In this document: positions 24,598 to 32,856 of the stretch, in pieces
Numbering within the stretch: the stretch's first letter is position 1
Layout of the letters: every line of letters begins with the position of its first letter
Assembly (NCBI GenBank): GCA_964534125.1
Contig: CAZHOJ010000002.1
Span: forward strand, 62,001 to 126,000
DNA: 64,000 nucleotides
Reading direction: 5' to 3'
Origin: 2-02-FULL-55-14 sp964534125
GTDB taxonomy: Bacteria > Bacteroidota > Ignavibacteria > UBA10030
The notes under the pieces: model-generated
What the model was told of the DNA's origin: nothing
The model's database searches: none
The model's input: only the letters and a program-made list of their open reading frames with translations
Made by a program: the position numbers and the translations under genes

Positions 24598-25627
24598 AAC
24601 CTACGACCCGCTCTCCTGGCGCGATGGTACGGTACGATATCTCGACCAGGTGCTCCTTCCTCACACGGTATCCTACTCCGAGACGTCACGGTACGAGGAC
24701 ATCGTCGGGGCGATCCGATGTCTGTCCATCCGAGGTGCGCCGCTCATAGGTATTGCGGGGGCGTATGCTGTCGTGCTTGTAGCCCGTCAGCACCCCGATG
24801 ATCGGTCGGCATTCGTTCATGCGGTGGAGCAGATCGCGAACGCACGCCCGACAGCTGCGAATCTGCGGTACGCAGTCGACCGTCTCCTTCGAAGGCTCGG
24901 CGATGAAGAGCCGGGGAGCGATCGCGGTGTTTCCATTCTGCTCACCGAAGCGCAACGGATCCATGACGAGACCCGGGCAGCAGATGAGGCCATCGCCCAC
25001 GGGGGCGCTTCCCTGCTGAGGGAGCCGTCAGGCATCCTGACGATCTGTAACACAGGACCGCTTGCCACAGGCGGCCATGGAACGGCTTTCGGAGTCATCG
25101 AAGAAGCGTGGCGTCGGGGGATGGTCCGTGAGCTGTATGCATGCGAGACACGTCCGCTCCTGCAGGGAGCACGCCTTACGATGTGGGAGCTTCGGCAGGC
25201 CGGTATTCCCGGCATCCTGGTCCATGACAGCGCAGCGGGGACGCTCTTTCTTGAGAGGCGGATAGACGCCGTGATAGTCGGAGCTGACCGCATTGCAGCG
25301 AACGGCGACACGGCAAACAAGGTCGGCACGTATGTCCTCGCCTGCCTGGCGGACCGGCATCGGGTGCCATTCTATGTGGCAGCACCCTCGTCCACCATCG
25401 ACGGGAAAACACCTGACGGAACGGGCATTCCCATCGAAGAGCGCAGCCCGGCTGAGGTGGTCACCTTTGCCGGACAGCAGACGGCCCCCGAGGGCACGTC
25501 CGTTCGATCGCCAGCCTTCGACGTTACTCCGAATGCCCTGATAACCGGGATCATCACAGAAAGGGGCGTCTTCCGGCCGCCATATGACTTTCGCAGTGCT
25601 GGCGTCGCGCCGCCGGGAACATCATGA
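24584..25627 (+). CDS. mtnA: S-methyl-5-thioribose-1-phosphate isomerase
   Basis: This enzyme converts methylthioribose-1-phosphate to methylthioribulose-1-phosphate in methionine salvage. The motifs are SIRGAPLIGIAGAYAV, ICNTGPLATGGHGTAFG (catalytic Cys), VHDSAAG and VGADRIAANGDTANKVGTY (catalytic Asp). TTG 24584 is chosen because it leaves about 11 residues before SWRDG, as in homologues. A GTG at 24560 would add eight residues. The gene overlaps the kinase by 14 nt. No other mtn gene is in the window. Confidence 0.92.
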   Translation: MTKHRTYDPLSWRDGTVRYLDQVLLPHTVSYSETSRYEDIVGAIRCLSIRGAPLIGIAGAYAVVLVARQHPDDRSAFVHAVEQIANARPTAANLRYAVDRLLRRLGDEEPGSDRGVSILLTEAQRIHDETRAADEAIAHGGASLLREPSGILTICNTGPLATGGHGTAFGVIEEAWRRGMVRELYACETRPLLQGARLTMWELRQAGIPGILVHDSAAGTLFLERRIDAVIVGADRIAANGDTANKVGTYVLACLADRHRVPFYVAAPSSTIDGKTPDGTGIPIEERSPAEVVTFAGQQTAPEGTSVRSPAFDVTPNALITGIITERGVFRPPYDFRSAGVAPPGTS

Positions 25628-26436
25628 AACGGCGTATCGTCAAAACAGAGGCCGTCGTTCTGAAACGTATGGACTACCTGGAATCCTCCAGGATCGTCAC
25701 GCTGTTCACGGAAGAGGAGGGGAAGATCTCCGTTCTCGCAAAAGGGGCCCGGGCGAAGAACAACCGGTTCGGCTCCTCTCTCGAACCCGGCACGGTTGTC
25801 CAGGTGGTGTATTATACCAGGCCCAGCCGTGAGCTCCAGACACTGACCCAGGCCGACATCGTCGAACGGTCGAGGAAAATGACGGAGTCCATGGCCACGT
25901 TGACCACGGCGCTCCACATGCTCGACCTGGCCCATGCTGTCACGGACACTGGGCACCGGCATCCGGAGGTATATCGTTTGCTTGTGGAAGCGCTGCGTGC
26001 GGTAGGTGCAGGGCAGGGCCGGTTGCCTGCGATACTCCTTGGATACAGGCTGAAGCTGATCCATCTCTCCGGATTGTCGCCCGGATTACACGAATGTGTC
26101 CGGTGCGGCAGGGTCCTTGTGGTGTCCGGCGAGCGGGCACAGGTGGCGTTCGATGTCCGTGCAGGCGGTGTGTTGTGCTCTTCGTGCGCGGCGGGCGCGG
26201 GCGATGACCGCATGGAGCATCCAGCTGCCGGAGGCGGTAGGATCCGGTTATGGAATGACAGGATCACCGTGCTCAGATCGTTGCTCGAATCTGATATCGG
26301 CGCATATTCCGACGACCTGGTCCCTGCGGGATACTGGAACGAACTCGACGGTGTTCTGCGTTCATATGAAAGGTATCACCTGCTGCACAGCAGGACCCTG
26401 AAGACTGAATCTATGGTCAGAGAATTCATTGTGTAA
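25624..26436 (+). CDS. recO: DNA repair protein RecO
   Basis: RecO loads RecA on SSB-coated single-stranded DNA with RecR. It starts with the OB-fold RRIVKTEAVVLKRMDYLESSRIVTLFT, continues with a helical domain and has the zinc-type cysteine pair CVRCGR with its partner CSSCAAG near residues 158-197. The 270-residue length is slightly long, and the ATG overlaps the mtnA stop (ATGA). It is followed by the HtrA protease in the same operon. Confidence 0.9.
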   Translation: MKRRIVKTEAVVLKRMDYLESSRIVTLFTEEEGKISVLAKGARAKNNRFGSSLEPGTVVQVVYYTRPSRELQTLTQADIVERSRKMTESMATLTTALHMLDLAHAVTDTGHRHPEVYRLLVEALRAVGAGQGRLPAILLGYRLKLIHLSGLSPGLHECVRCGRVLVVSGERAQVAFDVRAGGVLCSSCAAGAGDDRMEHPAAGGGRIRLWNDRITVLRSLLESDIGAYSDDLVPAGYWNELDGVLRSYERYHLLHSRTLKTESMVREFIV

Positions 26437-26437
26437 C

Positions 26438-26444
26438 GAAGGAG
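26438..26444 (+). promoter_or_regulatory. ribosome binding site of the HtrA gene
   Basis: GAAGGAG with 8 nt spacing to ATG 26453 fixes that start over the in-frame codon at 26429, which overlaps recO. Confidence 0.6.
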
Positions 26445-26452
26445 CAGTTCCC

Positions 26453-27976
26453 ATGTCAACAAAATCGATTCTCATGTCGGTTCTCCTCGTCTCGGTCGGC
26501 ATCCTGTTCGGTGTGGTGCTCGTCTCAGGACTGAAGGGAGTGGGTGTCACATTCGCTCAGCCGGATGTCACGCTCGGGTCAGGGAAGCAGCCGGTCGATC
26601 CGCACCCGACCCTCCTGACGATGAATGAGGTCTACAAGTCGATCTCCGACGCCACGACGCCGTCTGTCGTGTACATCACCGTCCGCTCCGAGGCGAGGGA
26701 TGACCGGAGCATGGAATTCTTTCATCGGTTCTTTGGGCCGGACACAAGAGTCCCGCAGCAGAGCCCGTCGTTCGGGGCAGGCTCGGGCGTCATTCTGACG
26801 AAGGATGGATACATCCTCACGAACAACCATGTCGTGGAGGATGCCGCAAATGACGGGATCAAGGTCCGCCTCTTCGACACGCGCGAATATCAGGCGAAGC
26901 TCATCGGTCGTGACCGGTACACGGACCTCGCGGTCGTCAAGATCGACGCCGATGACCTTCCAATGGCATACCTCGGGAACTCTGATGATGTCGAGGTCGG
27001 CCATGTGGTGTTTGCGTTCGGCAATCCCCTCGGTCTCACGTCGACGATGACGCAAGGTATCATCAGTGCGCTTGGCCGTCAGATCCGCATCATCGACGAT
27101 GAGAACACCGGCTATGGCATCGAGAATTTCATCCAGACCGATGCGGCGGTGAATCCCGGGAACAGCGGCGGCGCCCTCGTCGACATCACTGGATCGGTCG
27201 TCGGCATCAATACGGCGATCGCCACGACGAATGCGAGGTATCAGGGCTACAGTTTCGCTATCCCCATCAACCTCGCGCGCAAGGTCGCGAACGACATCAT
27301 CAAGTACGGGACGGTCCGCCGCGGGTTCATCGGCGTCCAGATCCAGACAGTGGATGCTGTGACAGCGAAGGCACAGGGGCTCGGCAAGGCCCGTGGTGTC
27401 ATTGTCCAGGGAGTGAACGAGGGGAGCGCGGGCGAGGAGGCAGGACTGAAGCTCGGCGACATCATTCTGAGCGTCGATGGGCGTGAGGTCAACACGGCAA
27501 ACGCCCTGCAGAGCGTCATCGCAAGCCGGTATCCTGGTGAGACTGTGGTACTGAAGGTCTTCCGTGACCGCAAAGAGATCGAGAAGAAGGTCACACTGAA
27601 GCTCCGTGAGGAAGAGGAGGAGGTCGCGGCATCGGGAGTCGAGGAGACGCCATCTGCGAAACCGGAGCCGTCCCGCACGGAGAAGGCGGAGATCAAGGAC
27701 CTCGGCATGACAGTGATCTCTCTGGACAAGGATGCAAAGCAGGCGTACGACACTGAGACCGGGGTCCTGGTCGAGGGAGTCGAGCAGTTCGGGCCCGCCG
27801 GGACGCGTGGGATCGCACGCGGTGATGTCATCCTCTCCGTTGGAGATCGGACGCTCCGCGACCCGAAAGAATTGAGCGGGATCGTCAAGGATATGGAACC
27901 GGGGGACGCAGTCATGTTCCGCGTCAAGCGTGCGGACAAGCGGGTCTACTATATCGCGGTCGAAAAACCGCATTAG
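26453..27976 (+). CDS. periplasmic serine protease of the DegP/HtrA family
   Basis: A protein-quality-control protease/chaperone of the envelope. An N-terminal hydrophobic segment (ILMSVLLVSVGILFGVVLVSG) acts as signal or anchor. The trypsin-like domain has the full triad: His in ILTNNHVV, Asp in YTDLAVVKI and Ser in AVNPGNSGGAL. Two PDZ domains follow (GFIGVQIQTV and the one near residue 410-505), joined by a Glu/Pro-rich linker with KLREEEEEVAASG. The length of 507 residues is normal. It ends the operon before a strong terminator. In many bacteria it is stress-induced; no specific operator is visible here. Confidence 0.93.
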   Translation: MSTKSILMSVLLVSVGILFGVVLVSGLKGVGVTFAQPDVTLGSGKQPVDPHPTLLTMNEVYKSISDATTPSVVYITVRSEARDDRSMEFFHRFFGPDTRVPQQSPSFGAGSGVILTKDGYILTNNHVVEDAANDGIKVRLFDTREYQAKLIGRDRYTDLAVVKIDADDLPMAYLGNSDDVEVGHVVFAFGNPLGLTSTMTQGIISALGRQIRIIDDENTGYGIENFIQTDAAVNPGNSGGALVDITGSVVGINTAIATTNARYQGYSFAIPINLARKVANDIIKYGTVRRGFIGVQIQTVDAVTAKAQGLGKARGVIVQGVNEGSAGEEAGLKLGDIILSVDGREVNTANALQSVIASRYPGETVVLKVFRDRKEIEKKVTLKLREEEEEVAASGVEETPSAKPEPSRTEKAEIKDLGMTVISLDKDAKQAYDTETGVLVEGVEQFGPAGTRGIARGDVILSVGDRTLRDPKELSGIVKDMEPGDAVMFRVKRADKRVYYIAVEKPH

Positions 27977-28001
27977 AAATGGCTTGAATGATTCATCCAG
28001 G

Positions 28002-28031
28002 CGGCGCGGCACTGTCCGCGCCGTTTTTTTT
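28002..28031 (+). terminator. intrinsic terminator after HtrA gene
   Basis: CGGCGCGG (28002-28009) pairs perfectly with CCGCGCCG (28016-28023) across a 6-nt loop and is followed by eight T. It is a textbook rho-independent terminator, immediately before the aroC promoter. Confidence 0.92.
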
Positions 28032-28033
28032 GC

Positions 28034-28064
28034 TTGAAGACGAGCCAGAAGCAGACTACTTTTG
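28034..28064 (+). promoter_or_regulatory. promoter for aroC
   Basis: TTG (28034-28036), 20 nt, then TACTTTTG (28057-28064), a perfect TAnnTTTG box. The predicted start near 28071 leaves a leader of only about 10 nt before ATG 28080, too short for a Shine-Dalgarno site. Confidence 0.7.
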
Positions 28065-28079
28065 GTCTATGACCCTCGA

Positions 28080-29261
28080 ATGGACACAGGCGTGATACGG
28101 TATCTTACAGCAGGCGAATCTCACGGACAGGCCCTCGTTGGCATCGTCGAAGGCTTGCCTGCCGGTGTGCCTCTCTCAGAGACATATATCAACGACCATC
28201 TCGCCCGACGGCAGATGGGGTATGGACGGGGCGGACGTATGCGCATCGAGAAGGATGCCGTCCGTATCATATCTGGCGTGCGTCATGGCAGGACGATCGG
28301 ATCTCCAATAGCCCTTCTCATTGAGAACAAGGACCATGAGCGCTGGCTTGCGAGTATGAGCATCGCTCCCGTCAGGGGATGGTCTGAACGTGTCGAGGTC
28401 CCGCGGCCGGGTCATGCAGATTATGCCGGTGCATTGAAGTACGGGTTCGATGATATCCGGAACGTCATAGAAAGGGCGAGCGCGCGGGAGACCGCCATGC
28501 GGGTTGCCTGTTCATGTGTGGCAAAGCGGTTTCTTGAAGAGTGCGGTGTCACCATCGGAAGCCACGTCGTGAGCATCGGCAAGGTCTCCGAAGAATCCTC
28601 TCCACGAAAGCTCACCACGTTGCGGCGCACAGTCGGACGATACCGGGATGGCTCCTCACTGTCCCGCAGCGCCGACATCTCGGCCGTGCGGATGCTGACC
28701 ACCGCTGGCACTCGTGCGGCTACGGCTGAGATCAGGCTGATGAAAAAGCGGGGAGATACGCTCGGCGGGATCTTCGAAGTGCGTGTCTACGGCCTTCCTG
28801 TCGGGCTGGGAAGCTATGTCCACTTCGACAGGAAGCTTGACGGTCTGCTTGCGCAGGCGTTGATGTCTGTCCACGCCATCAAGGGCGTCGAGATCGGACA
28901 CGGATTCAGGGCAAGCGCCCAGCCTGGATCTGTCGTCCACGATGCCTTCGGCGTCCGGAGTGGTGGCGTACGCCGCCGGACGAACAACGCCGGTGGTCTG
29001 GAGGGTGGCATGACGAACGGCGAGGTTCTCGTGCTGAGAGCCGCGATGAAGCCCATTTCGACGCTTGCCAGACCCCTTCCATCCGTCAATATTCGCACGC
29101 AGCGTCCGGATCCCGGCCGATATGAACGTTCGGACGTCTGTGCTGTGCCTGCCGCATCTGTCATTGGCGAGTGTGTCGTTGCCCCCGTCCTTGCACAATC
29201 GCTCCTCGAGAAATATGGTGGCGATTCCCTTCGGGAACTGAAAAAGCGACTTCCTCGGTGA
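28080..29261 (+). CDS. aroC: chorismate synthase
   Basis: This is the last shikimate-pathway enzyme, making chorismate with reduced FMN. The signatures are YLTAGESHGQALVGIVEGLPAG, GGRMRIEKDAVRIISGVRHG, GHADYAGALKYGF, ASARETAMRVA and GFRASAQPGSVVHDAF. The 393-residue length from ATG 28080 is usual. That start also fits the promoter, whose predicted first transcribed base lies after the alternative start at 28062. No other aro genes are adjacent. Confidence 0.95.
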   Translation: MDTGVIRYLTAGESHGQALVGIVEGLPAGVPLSETYINDHLARRQMGYGRGGRMRIEKDAVRIISGVRHGRTIGSPIALLIENKDHERWLASMSIAPVRGWSERVEVPRPGHADYAGALKYGFDDIRNVIERASARETAMRVACSCVAKRFLEECGVTIGSHVVSIGKVSEESSPRKLTTLRRTVGRYRDGSSLSRSADISAVRMLTTAGTRAATAEIRLMKKRGDTLGGIFEVRVYGLPVGLGSYVHFDRKLDGLLAQALMSVHAIKGVEIGHGFRASAQPGSVVHDAFGVRSGGVRRRTNNAGGLEGGMTNGEVLVLRAAMKPISTLARPLPSVNIRTQRPDPGRYERSDVCAVPAASVIGECVVAPVLAQSLLEKYGGDSLRELKKRLPR

Positions 29262-29298
29262 AGCCCCTCCTTGCTTCGCTCCTCACGGCCTCTCATTC

Positions 29299-29329
29299 TT
29301 GACTCTCTAGGCGGTATCTCCTATATTTT
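29299..29329 (+). promoter_or_regulatory. promoter for HNH-trpS operon
   Basis: TTG (29299-29301), 20 nt, then TATATTTT (29322-29329). A second perfect box TATCTTTG at 29335-29342 lacks a TTG at the right distance. Either would give a leader of more than 100 nt. Confidence 0.5.
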
Positions 29330-29335
29330 TTGCAT

Positions 29336-29456
29336 ATCTTTGGGATAGTGCTCAAGCACTATTTGAGCCGAAAGCCCTAACCCCCTTAGAAGGAAACCTG
29401 TCTTCAGCGCTTACGCAGGCGGAAACGGTCACGATACGCTCCATTCCAGCAAGGTA
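29336..29456 (+). other. structured 5' leader of the HNH gene
   Basis: The leader contains ATAGTGCT (29345-29352) and AGCACTAT (29355-29362), an 8-nt inverted repeat with a 2-nt centre. An overlapping pair, CTCAA (29351-29355) and TTGAG (29363-29367), could form the alternative hairpin. Short GGAAACC- and GCGCTTACGC-type hairpins follow. I do not recognise a known riboswitch class. It may be an operator or an RNA regulator. Confidence 0.35.
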
Positions 29457-29945
29457 TTGGTGCTGAATCATAACTACGAGCCTCTCAGCGTGTGCAACGT
29501 TCGAAAGGCCGTGGTCCTGCTGTGGTTGGGTAAAGCGGAGCTCGTCGCCGCACTTGACGGCAGAAAACTGAGGTCGGTGTCACGGACCATGCCGTTCCCC
29601 AGTATCGTCCGGCTGTCGTTCTACGTACGCGTTCCCTACAAGAAGATCGTCCTTTCCCGCAAGAACATCATTCGCCGGGACGGTCACCAATGCCAGTATT
29701 GTGGCAAGGGTGATGTCACGTTGACCGTCGATCATGTGATCCCGAAGTCCAAGGGAGGTACGGATGCATGGGAGAATCTCGTGGCCGCCTGTGTGCAGTG
29801 TAACAACAGGAAGGGGGACAGGACGCCGTCCGAGGCCGGCATGAAGCTCCGCCGGAAACCGATCCGCCCGAGCCATGTGATGTTCATTAGGCATTTCGTC
29901 GGGATCGTGGACGACAACTGGAAGCCATATCTTTTCATGAACTGA
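29457..29945 (+). CDS. HNH endonuclease domain protein
   Basis: 162 residues. The N-terminal half (LNHNYEPLSVCNVRKAVVLLWLGKAELV) is the conserved domain of a widespread HNH family. The C-terminal half carries the nuclease fold with zinc cysteines CQYCGKGD and CVQCNNRKGDR around DHVIPKSKGGTDAWENL. Members are standalone nucleases of unclear housekeeping role. The start is weak: TTG 29457 or GTG 29460, with AAGG at 29451-29454. Homologues usually have two or three residues before VLNxNYEP, and the frame stays open upstream to 29367 with no normal start codon. It leads the trpS-scpAB operon. Confidence 0.85.
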   Translation: MVLNHNYEPLSVCNVRKAVVLLWLGKAELVAALDGRKLRSVSRTMPFPSIVRLSFYVRVPYKKIVLSRKNIIRRDGHQCQYCGKGDVTLTVDHVIPKSKGGTDAWENLVAACVQCNNRKGDRTPSEAGMKLRRKPIRPSHVMFIRHFVGIVDDNWKPYLFMN

Positions 29946-29985
29946 TCGTGCTGCACAGTGTTCCGTTGGTGGACGGTGTGCATAC

Positions 29986-29991
29986 AGGGAG
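29986..29991 (+). promoter_or_regulatory. ribosome binding site supporting a CTG start of trpS
   Basis: AGGGAG stands 9 nt before CTG 30001. No ATG, GTG or TTG in the trpS frame lies at a suitable distance. Confidence 0.5.
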
Positions 29992-30000
29992 ACGACTGCA

Positions 30001-30987
30001 CTGACAGCTCCAGGGAAAAAGACTATCCTCAGCGGCATGCGCCCCACTGGTCGCCTTCATATCGGGCACCTCGTTGGAGCGCTCGAGAACTGGGTCGCGC
30101 TTCAGGATGAGTTCCGGAACTACCACCTCATCGCAGACTATCATGCGCTGACGACGAATCCCGACTCGAGAGACCTGGCGCAGAATTCCATCGAACTGAT
30201 GATCGATTGGCTTGCCTCCGGGCTCGATCCGGTGAAGAGCCCGATGTTCAGGCAATCGCAGATCAAACGGCACGCTGAGCTGAACCTGATCTTCGGCATG
30301 CTCATCACGGTGCCCCGCCTCGAGAGAAACCCGAGCCTCAAAGAGCAGGTGAGGGACCTTCATATCGAGACGATGACCTTCGGTCACCTGGGGTATCCGG
30401 TCCTGCAGGCTGCCGACATCCTCCTGTATAGGGGTGACGTCGTGCCGGTCGGGGAAGACCAGCTGCCGCATATCGAGATCACGAGGGAGATCGCTCGCAG
30501 GTTCAACACGCAGTATGCAGCGGTCTTCCCGGAGCCGGAGGGTCGTGTGACGTCATTCCCGCGGCTTCCGGGACTCGATGGCAAGAAGATGAGCAAGTCG
30601 CTCGAGAACACGATCCTTCTGTCCGATGGGCCGGAGGAGATCGGCACAAAGATGAGGACGGCCATCACGGACCCGCAGAAGGTCCGGCGAAATGACCCGG
30701 GGCGTCCCGACATCTGTCTCGTCTTTGCGTATCACCAGAAGTTCAATCCGTCAGAGGTCGGGGACATTCGAAGCGGCTGCGAGAGCGGCGCGCTCGGTTG
30801 CGTCGAGTGCAAGAAGACGTGTGCAACGCGTATTGCGGATGCGCTCGGACCCATCCGTGAACGACGGAAACACTACGAAGCACATAGGGGAGACGTTCTC
30901 GATATTCTCGCGGATGGGGAGAAGCGTGCGCGAACGGTCGCCGAGAATACGATGGCAGATGTGCATACTGCGATGGGCATAGGATGA
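30001..30987 (+). CDS. trpS: tryptophanyl-tRNA synthetase (probable CTG start)
   Basis: A class I synthetase that charges tRNA-Trp. The motifs are LHIGHLVGALENW (HIGH), GDVVPVGEDQLPHIEITREIA and GLDGKKMSKSLENTI (KMSKS). The first ATG in frame, 30037, would delete the conserved first strand, read here as KKTILSG upstream of MRPTGRL; all TrpS need this strand for the ATP site. The frame is open upstream, and CTG 30001 with a Shine-Dalgarno site at 29986-29991 restores it, giving 328 residues, the normal length. GCVECKKTCATRIADALGP near the C-terminus is typical of this subgroup. Confidence 0.92.
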   Translation: MTAPGKKTILSGMRPTGRLHIGHLVGALENWVALQDEFRNYHLIADYHALTTNPDSRDLAQNSIELMIDWLASGLDPVKSPMFRQSQIKRHAELNLIFGMLITVPRLERNPSLKEQVRDLHIETMTFGHLGYPVLQAADILLYRGDVVPVGEDQLPHIEITREIARRFNTQYAAVFPEPEGRVTSFPRLPGLDGKKMSKSLENTILLSDGPEEIGTKMRTAITDPQKVRRNDPGRPDICLVFAYHQKFNPSEVGDIRSGCESGALGCVECKKTCATRIADALGPIRERRKHYEAHRGDVLDILADGEKRARTVAENTMADVHTAMGIG

Positions 30988-30994
30988 ACGGCCG

Positions 30995-31726
30995 GTGCCG
31001 AACGAATATTCCATAAAGCTCAACGACTTCGAAGGTCCCCTCGACCTGCTGCTCTTCTTCATCAAGCGGGACGAGCTGGATATCTATGATATCCCTATCG
31101 CACGCATCACGAAGGAGTTCCTCGGGTATGTCAACTTCATGAAAGACCTGGACCTCGAGATCGCTGGGGAGTTCGTTGTGATGGCTGCGGAGCTGATGCA
31201 GATCAAGGTCAGAATGCTGCTGCCCCCCGAAGGGAATCCCGCGGACGATGAGGACACCGATCCAAGGGCCGACCTCGTGAAGAGGCTCGTCGAGTACAAA
31301 CGCTTCAAGGAGGTCTCAGACGGGATGCGGGTGCTCGAGACGGAGGCCGCGCTTCTGGCGCCTCGCGGGTACCGGTCGGCCGACGAGGTCCGCTATCCGC
31401 AGGACAGCACAGACGACCTCGTCAAGGACGTCAGTCTGTTCGATCTGATCGGCTCGTTCCAGTTCGCCATCGACAGAATGCCGAAGCGTCAGGTGCATGA
31501 GATCGTCCGTATCAATGTCACCATCGATGAGATGATCGATCATATCCATCAGATCTTCGCCAAACGGTCCGAAATAACCTTCGGCGAGCTGGTGGCGGAG
31601 TTCCGGGACCGGATACGGCTCGTGGTGACGTTCCTTGCCATCCTTGAGGTCGTGCGGTCCCGTGTCATTATCGTGCGGCAGTTCGAGCCCTTCGGTGAGC
31701 TCTCACTTGTCAAGAATGTGGCCTGA
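30995..31726 (+). CDS. scpA: segregation and condensation protein A
   Basis: This is the kleisin subunit of the bacterial SMC condensin. The N-terminal signature is YSIKLNDFEGPLDLLLFFIKRDELDIYDIPIARIT, followed by FVVMAAELMQIKVRMLLPP. The C-terminal winged-helix part reads ITFGELVAEFRDRIRLVVTFLAILEVVR. The GTG start is 7 nt after trpS, and scpB begins inside the stop (TGATG). The smc gene is not in the window. Confidence 0.95.
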   Translation: MPNEYSIKLNDFEGPLDLLLFFIKRDELDIYDIPIARITKEFLGYVNFMKDLDLEIAGEFVVMAAELMQIKVRMLLPPEGNPADDEDTDPRADLVKRLVEYKRFKEVSDGMRVLETEAALLAPRGYRSADEVRYPQDSTDDLVKDVSLFDLIGSFQFAIDRMPKRQVHEIVRINVTIDEMIDHIHQIFAKRSEITFGELVAEFRDRIRLVVTFLAILEVVRSRVIIVRQFEPFGELSLVKNVA

Positions 31727-32856
31727 TGCAGGAACGCGTCGACATAGAACAGGAGAAGCAGGACGCAGCCGAGCAGGTGCCCCAGGCGCTTCTCGTCCCG
31801 TCAGGGATGAAGAACCTGGTGGAAGCTCTGGTGTTCGCGGCCTCTGAACCGCTGACGATCCGGCAGCTGAAGGCGATCTATGAGTTCAGCGCTCCCCAGG
31901 GGAGCGGGGAAGAGCGCCACATCGAGTCGGACGATCTGCGTGAGATCATCACGACGCTGAACAGGGAATACGAGCGCGACGACAGGCCGTACAGGATCAT
32001 CCGCATCGCCGGCGGGTACCAGTTCGCGACGCTCCGCGACTATGCAGATTGGCTCGGGAAGCTCCGCCGGGAACAGTCGAGGAAGAAGCTTTCCCAGTCC
32101 GGCATCGAGACCCTGGCCATCATTGCCTACAAGCAGCCGGTCACCAAGGCCGAGGTCGAATCGATCCGGGGTGTCAACTGCGACTATGTCATGAAGACGC
32201 TCCTGGAAAAAGAGCTCGTACGCGTGACGGGCCGGGCTGAAACGGTCGGACGGCCGCTGTTGTACGGAACGTCGAGAGAGTTCCTCGTCCACTTCGGCCT
32301 GAACGAAATCACAGACCTGCCGCGCCCACGGGAGATCGAGGAGATCCTCGGCGAAACGCAGTTCGAGACAGAGCGCCGTATGCTCGAGGCACAGCAGGCG
32401 GCAGACAAGCTGAAAGAAGAAGAGGACTTCAAGTCCCGGCTTCCCCATATCCCGAAGCGTCGGTCGGATCTGGATGACCTCCCCGTGGAACTCTTCCCGC
32501 GCAAACGGCCGACAAGCCTTGAGCTTCGGGATGGCGACGGGCTTCCGTTCGACGACGATGAGGATTCCGGGGAGACAGCCGCGGAGGCAAAAAAACCGGA
32601 ACCATCTGTCCCGGAGCGAAAGCGAATATCTGCATCACCCGTCGTCCCCCGCACCATTTCTGTATCTGCCACGGAACCTGCTTCCGGGCATTCACCGCAC
32701 TCGGCCGAACCCGTCGATCGCCCCCCCGCAACAGCGGAAGGTGTGTCAGCCTCCGGGAAGCCGCTCACGCCTCGATCCGATGACGAGGCTCCCACATCAC
32801 GGTGGCGATCATGGAAGGAAAAGATCCAGGGCTTCATTCGAAAACTGTTCGATTGA
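31726..32856 (+). CDS. scpB: segregation and condensation protein B with long C-terminal tail
   Basis: ScpB joins ScpA and SMC. Residues 1 to about 225 hold the two winged-helix domains: LVEALVFAASEPLTIRQLKAIYEF, YRIIRIAGGYQFATLRDYADWL, LSQSGIETLAIIAYKQPVTKAEVESIRGVNCD and GRPLLYGTSREFLVHFGL. After that comes a tail of about 150 residues rich in Pro, Ser, Glu and Arg with no recognisable fold, nearly twice the usual protein length. The tail may be disordered and species-specific. The start overlaps scpA by 1 nt. Confidence 0.93.
   Translation: MQERVDIEQEKQDAAEQVPQALLVPSGMKNLVEALVFAASEPLTIRQLKAIYEFSAPQGSGEERHIESDDLREIITTLNREYERDDRPYRIIRIAGGYQFATLRDYADWLGKLRREQSRKKLSQSGIETLAIIAYKQPVTKAEVESIRGVNCDYVMKTLLEKELVRVTGRAETVGRPLLYGTSREFLVHFGLNEITDLPRPREIEEILGETQFETERRMLEAQQAADKLKEEEDFKSRLPHIPKRRSDLDDLPVELFPRKRPTSLELRDGDGLPFDDDEDSGETAAEAKKPEPSVPERKRISASPVVPRTISVSATEPASGHSPHSAEPVDRPPATAEGVSASGKPLTPRSDDEAPTSRWRSWKEKIQGFIRKLFD

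Noticed and set aside
26579..28012. 477-codon antisense open frame opposite the HtrA gene
   Set aside because: Antisense shadow of a clearly coding gene; it has no domain motif and ends in the terminator region.
29336..29456. Known riboswitch in the HNH leader
   Set aside because: I compared the conserved cores of common classes (TPP, cobalamin, c-di-GMP, fluoride, preQ1) from memory and none fits; kept only as an unknown structure.
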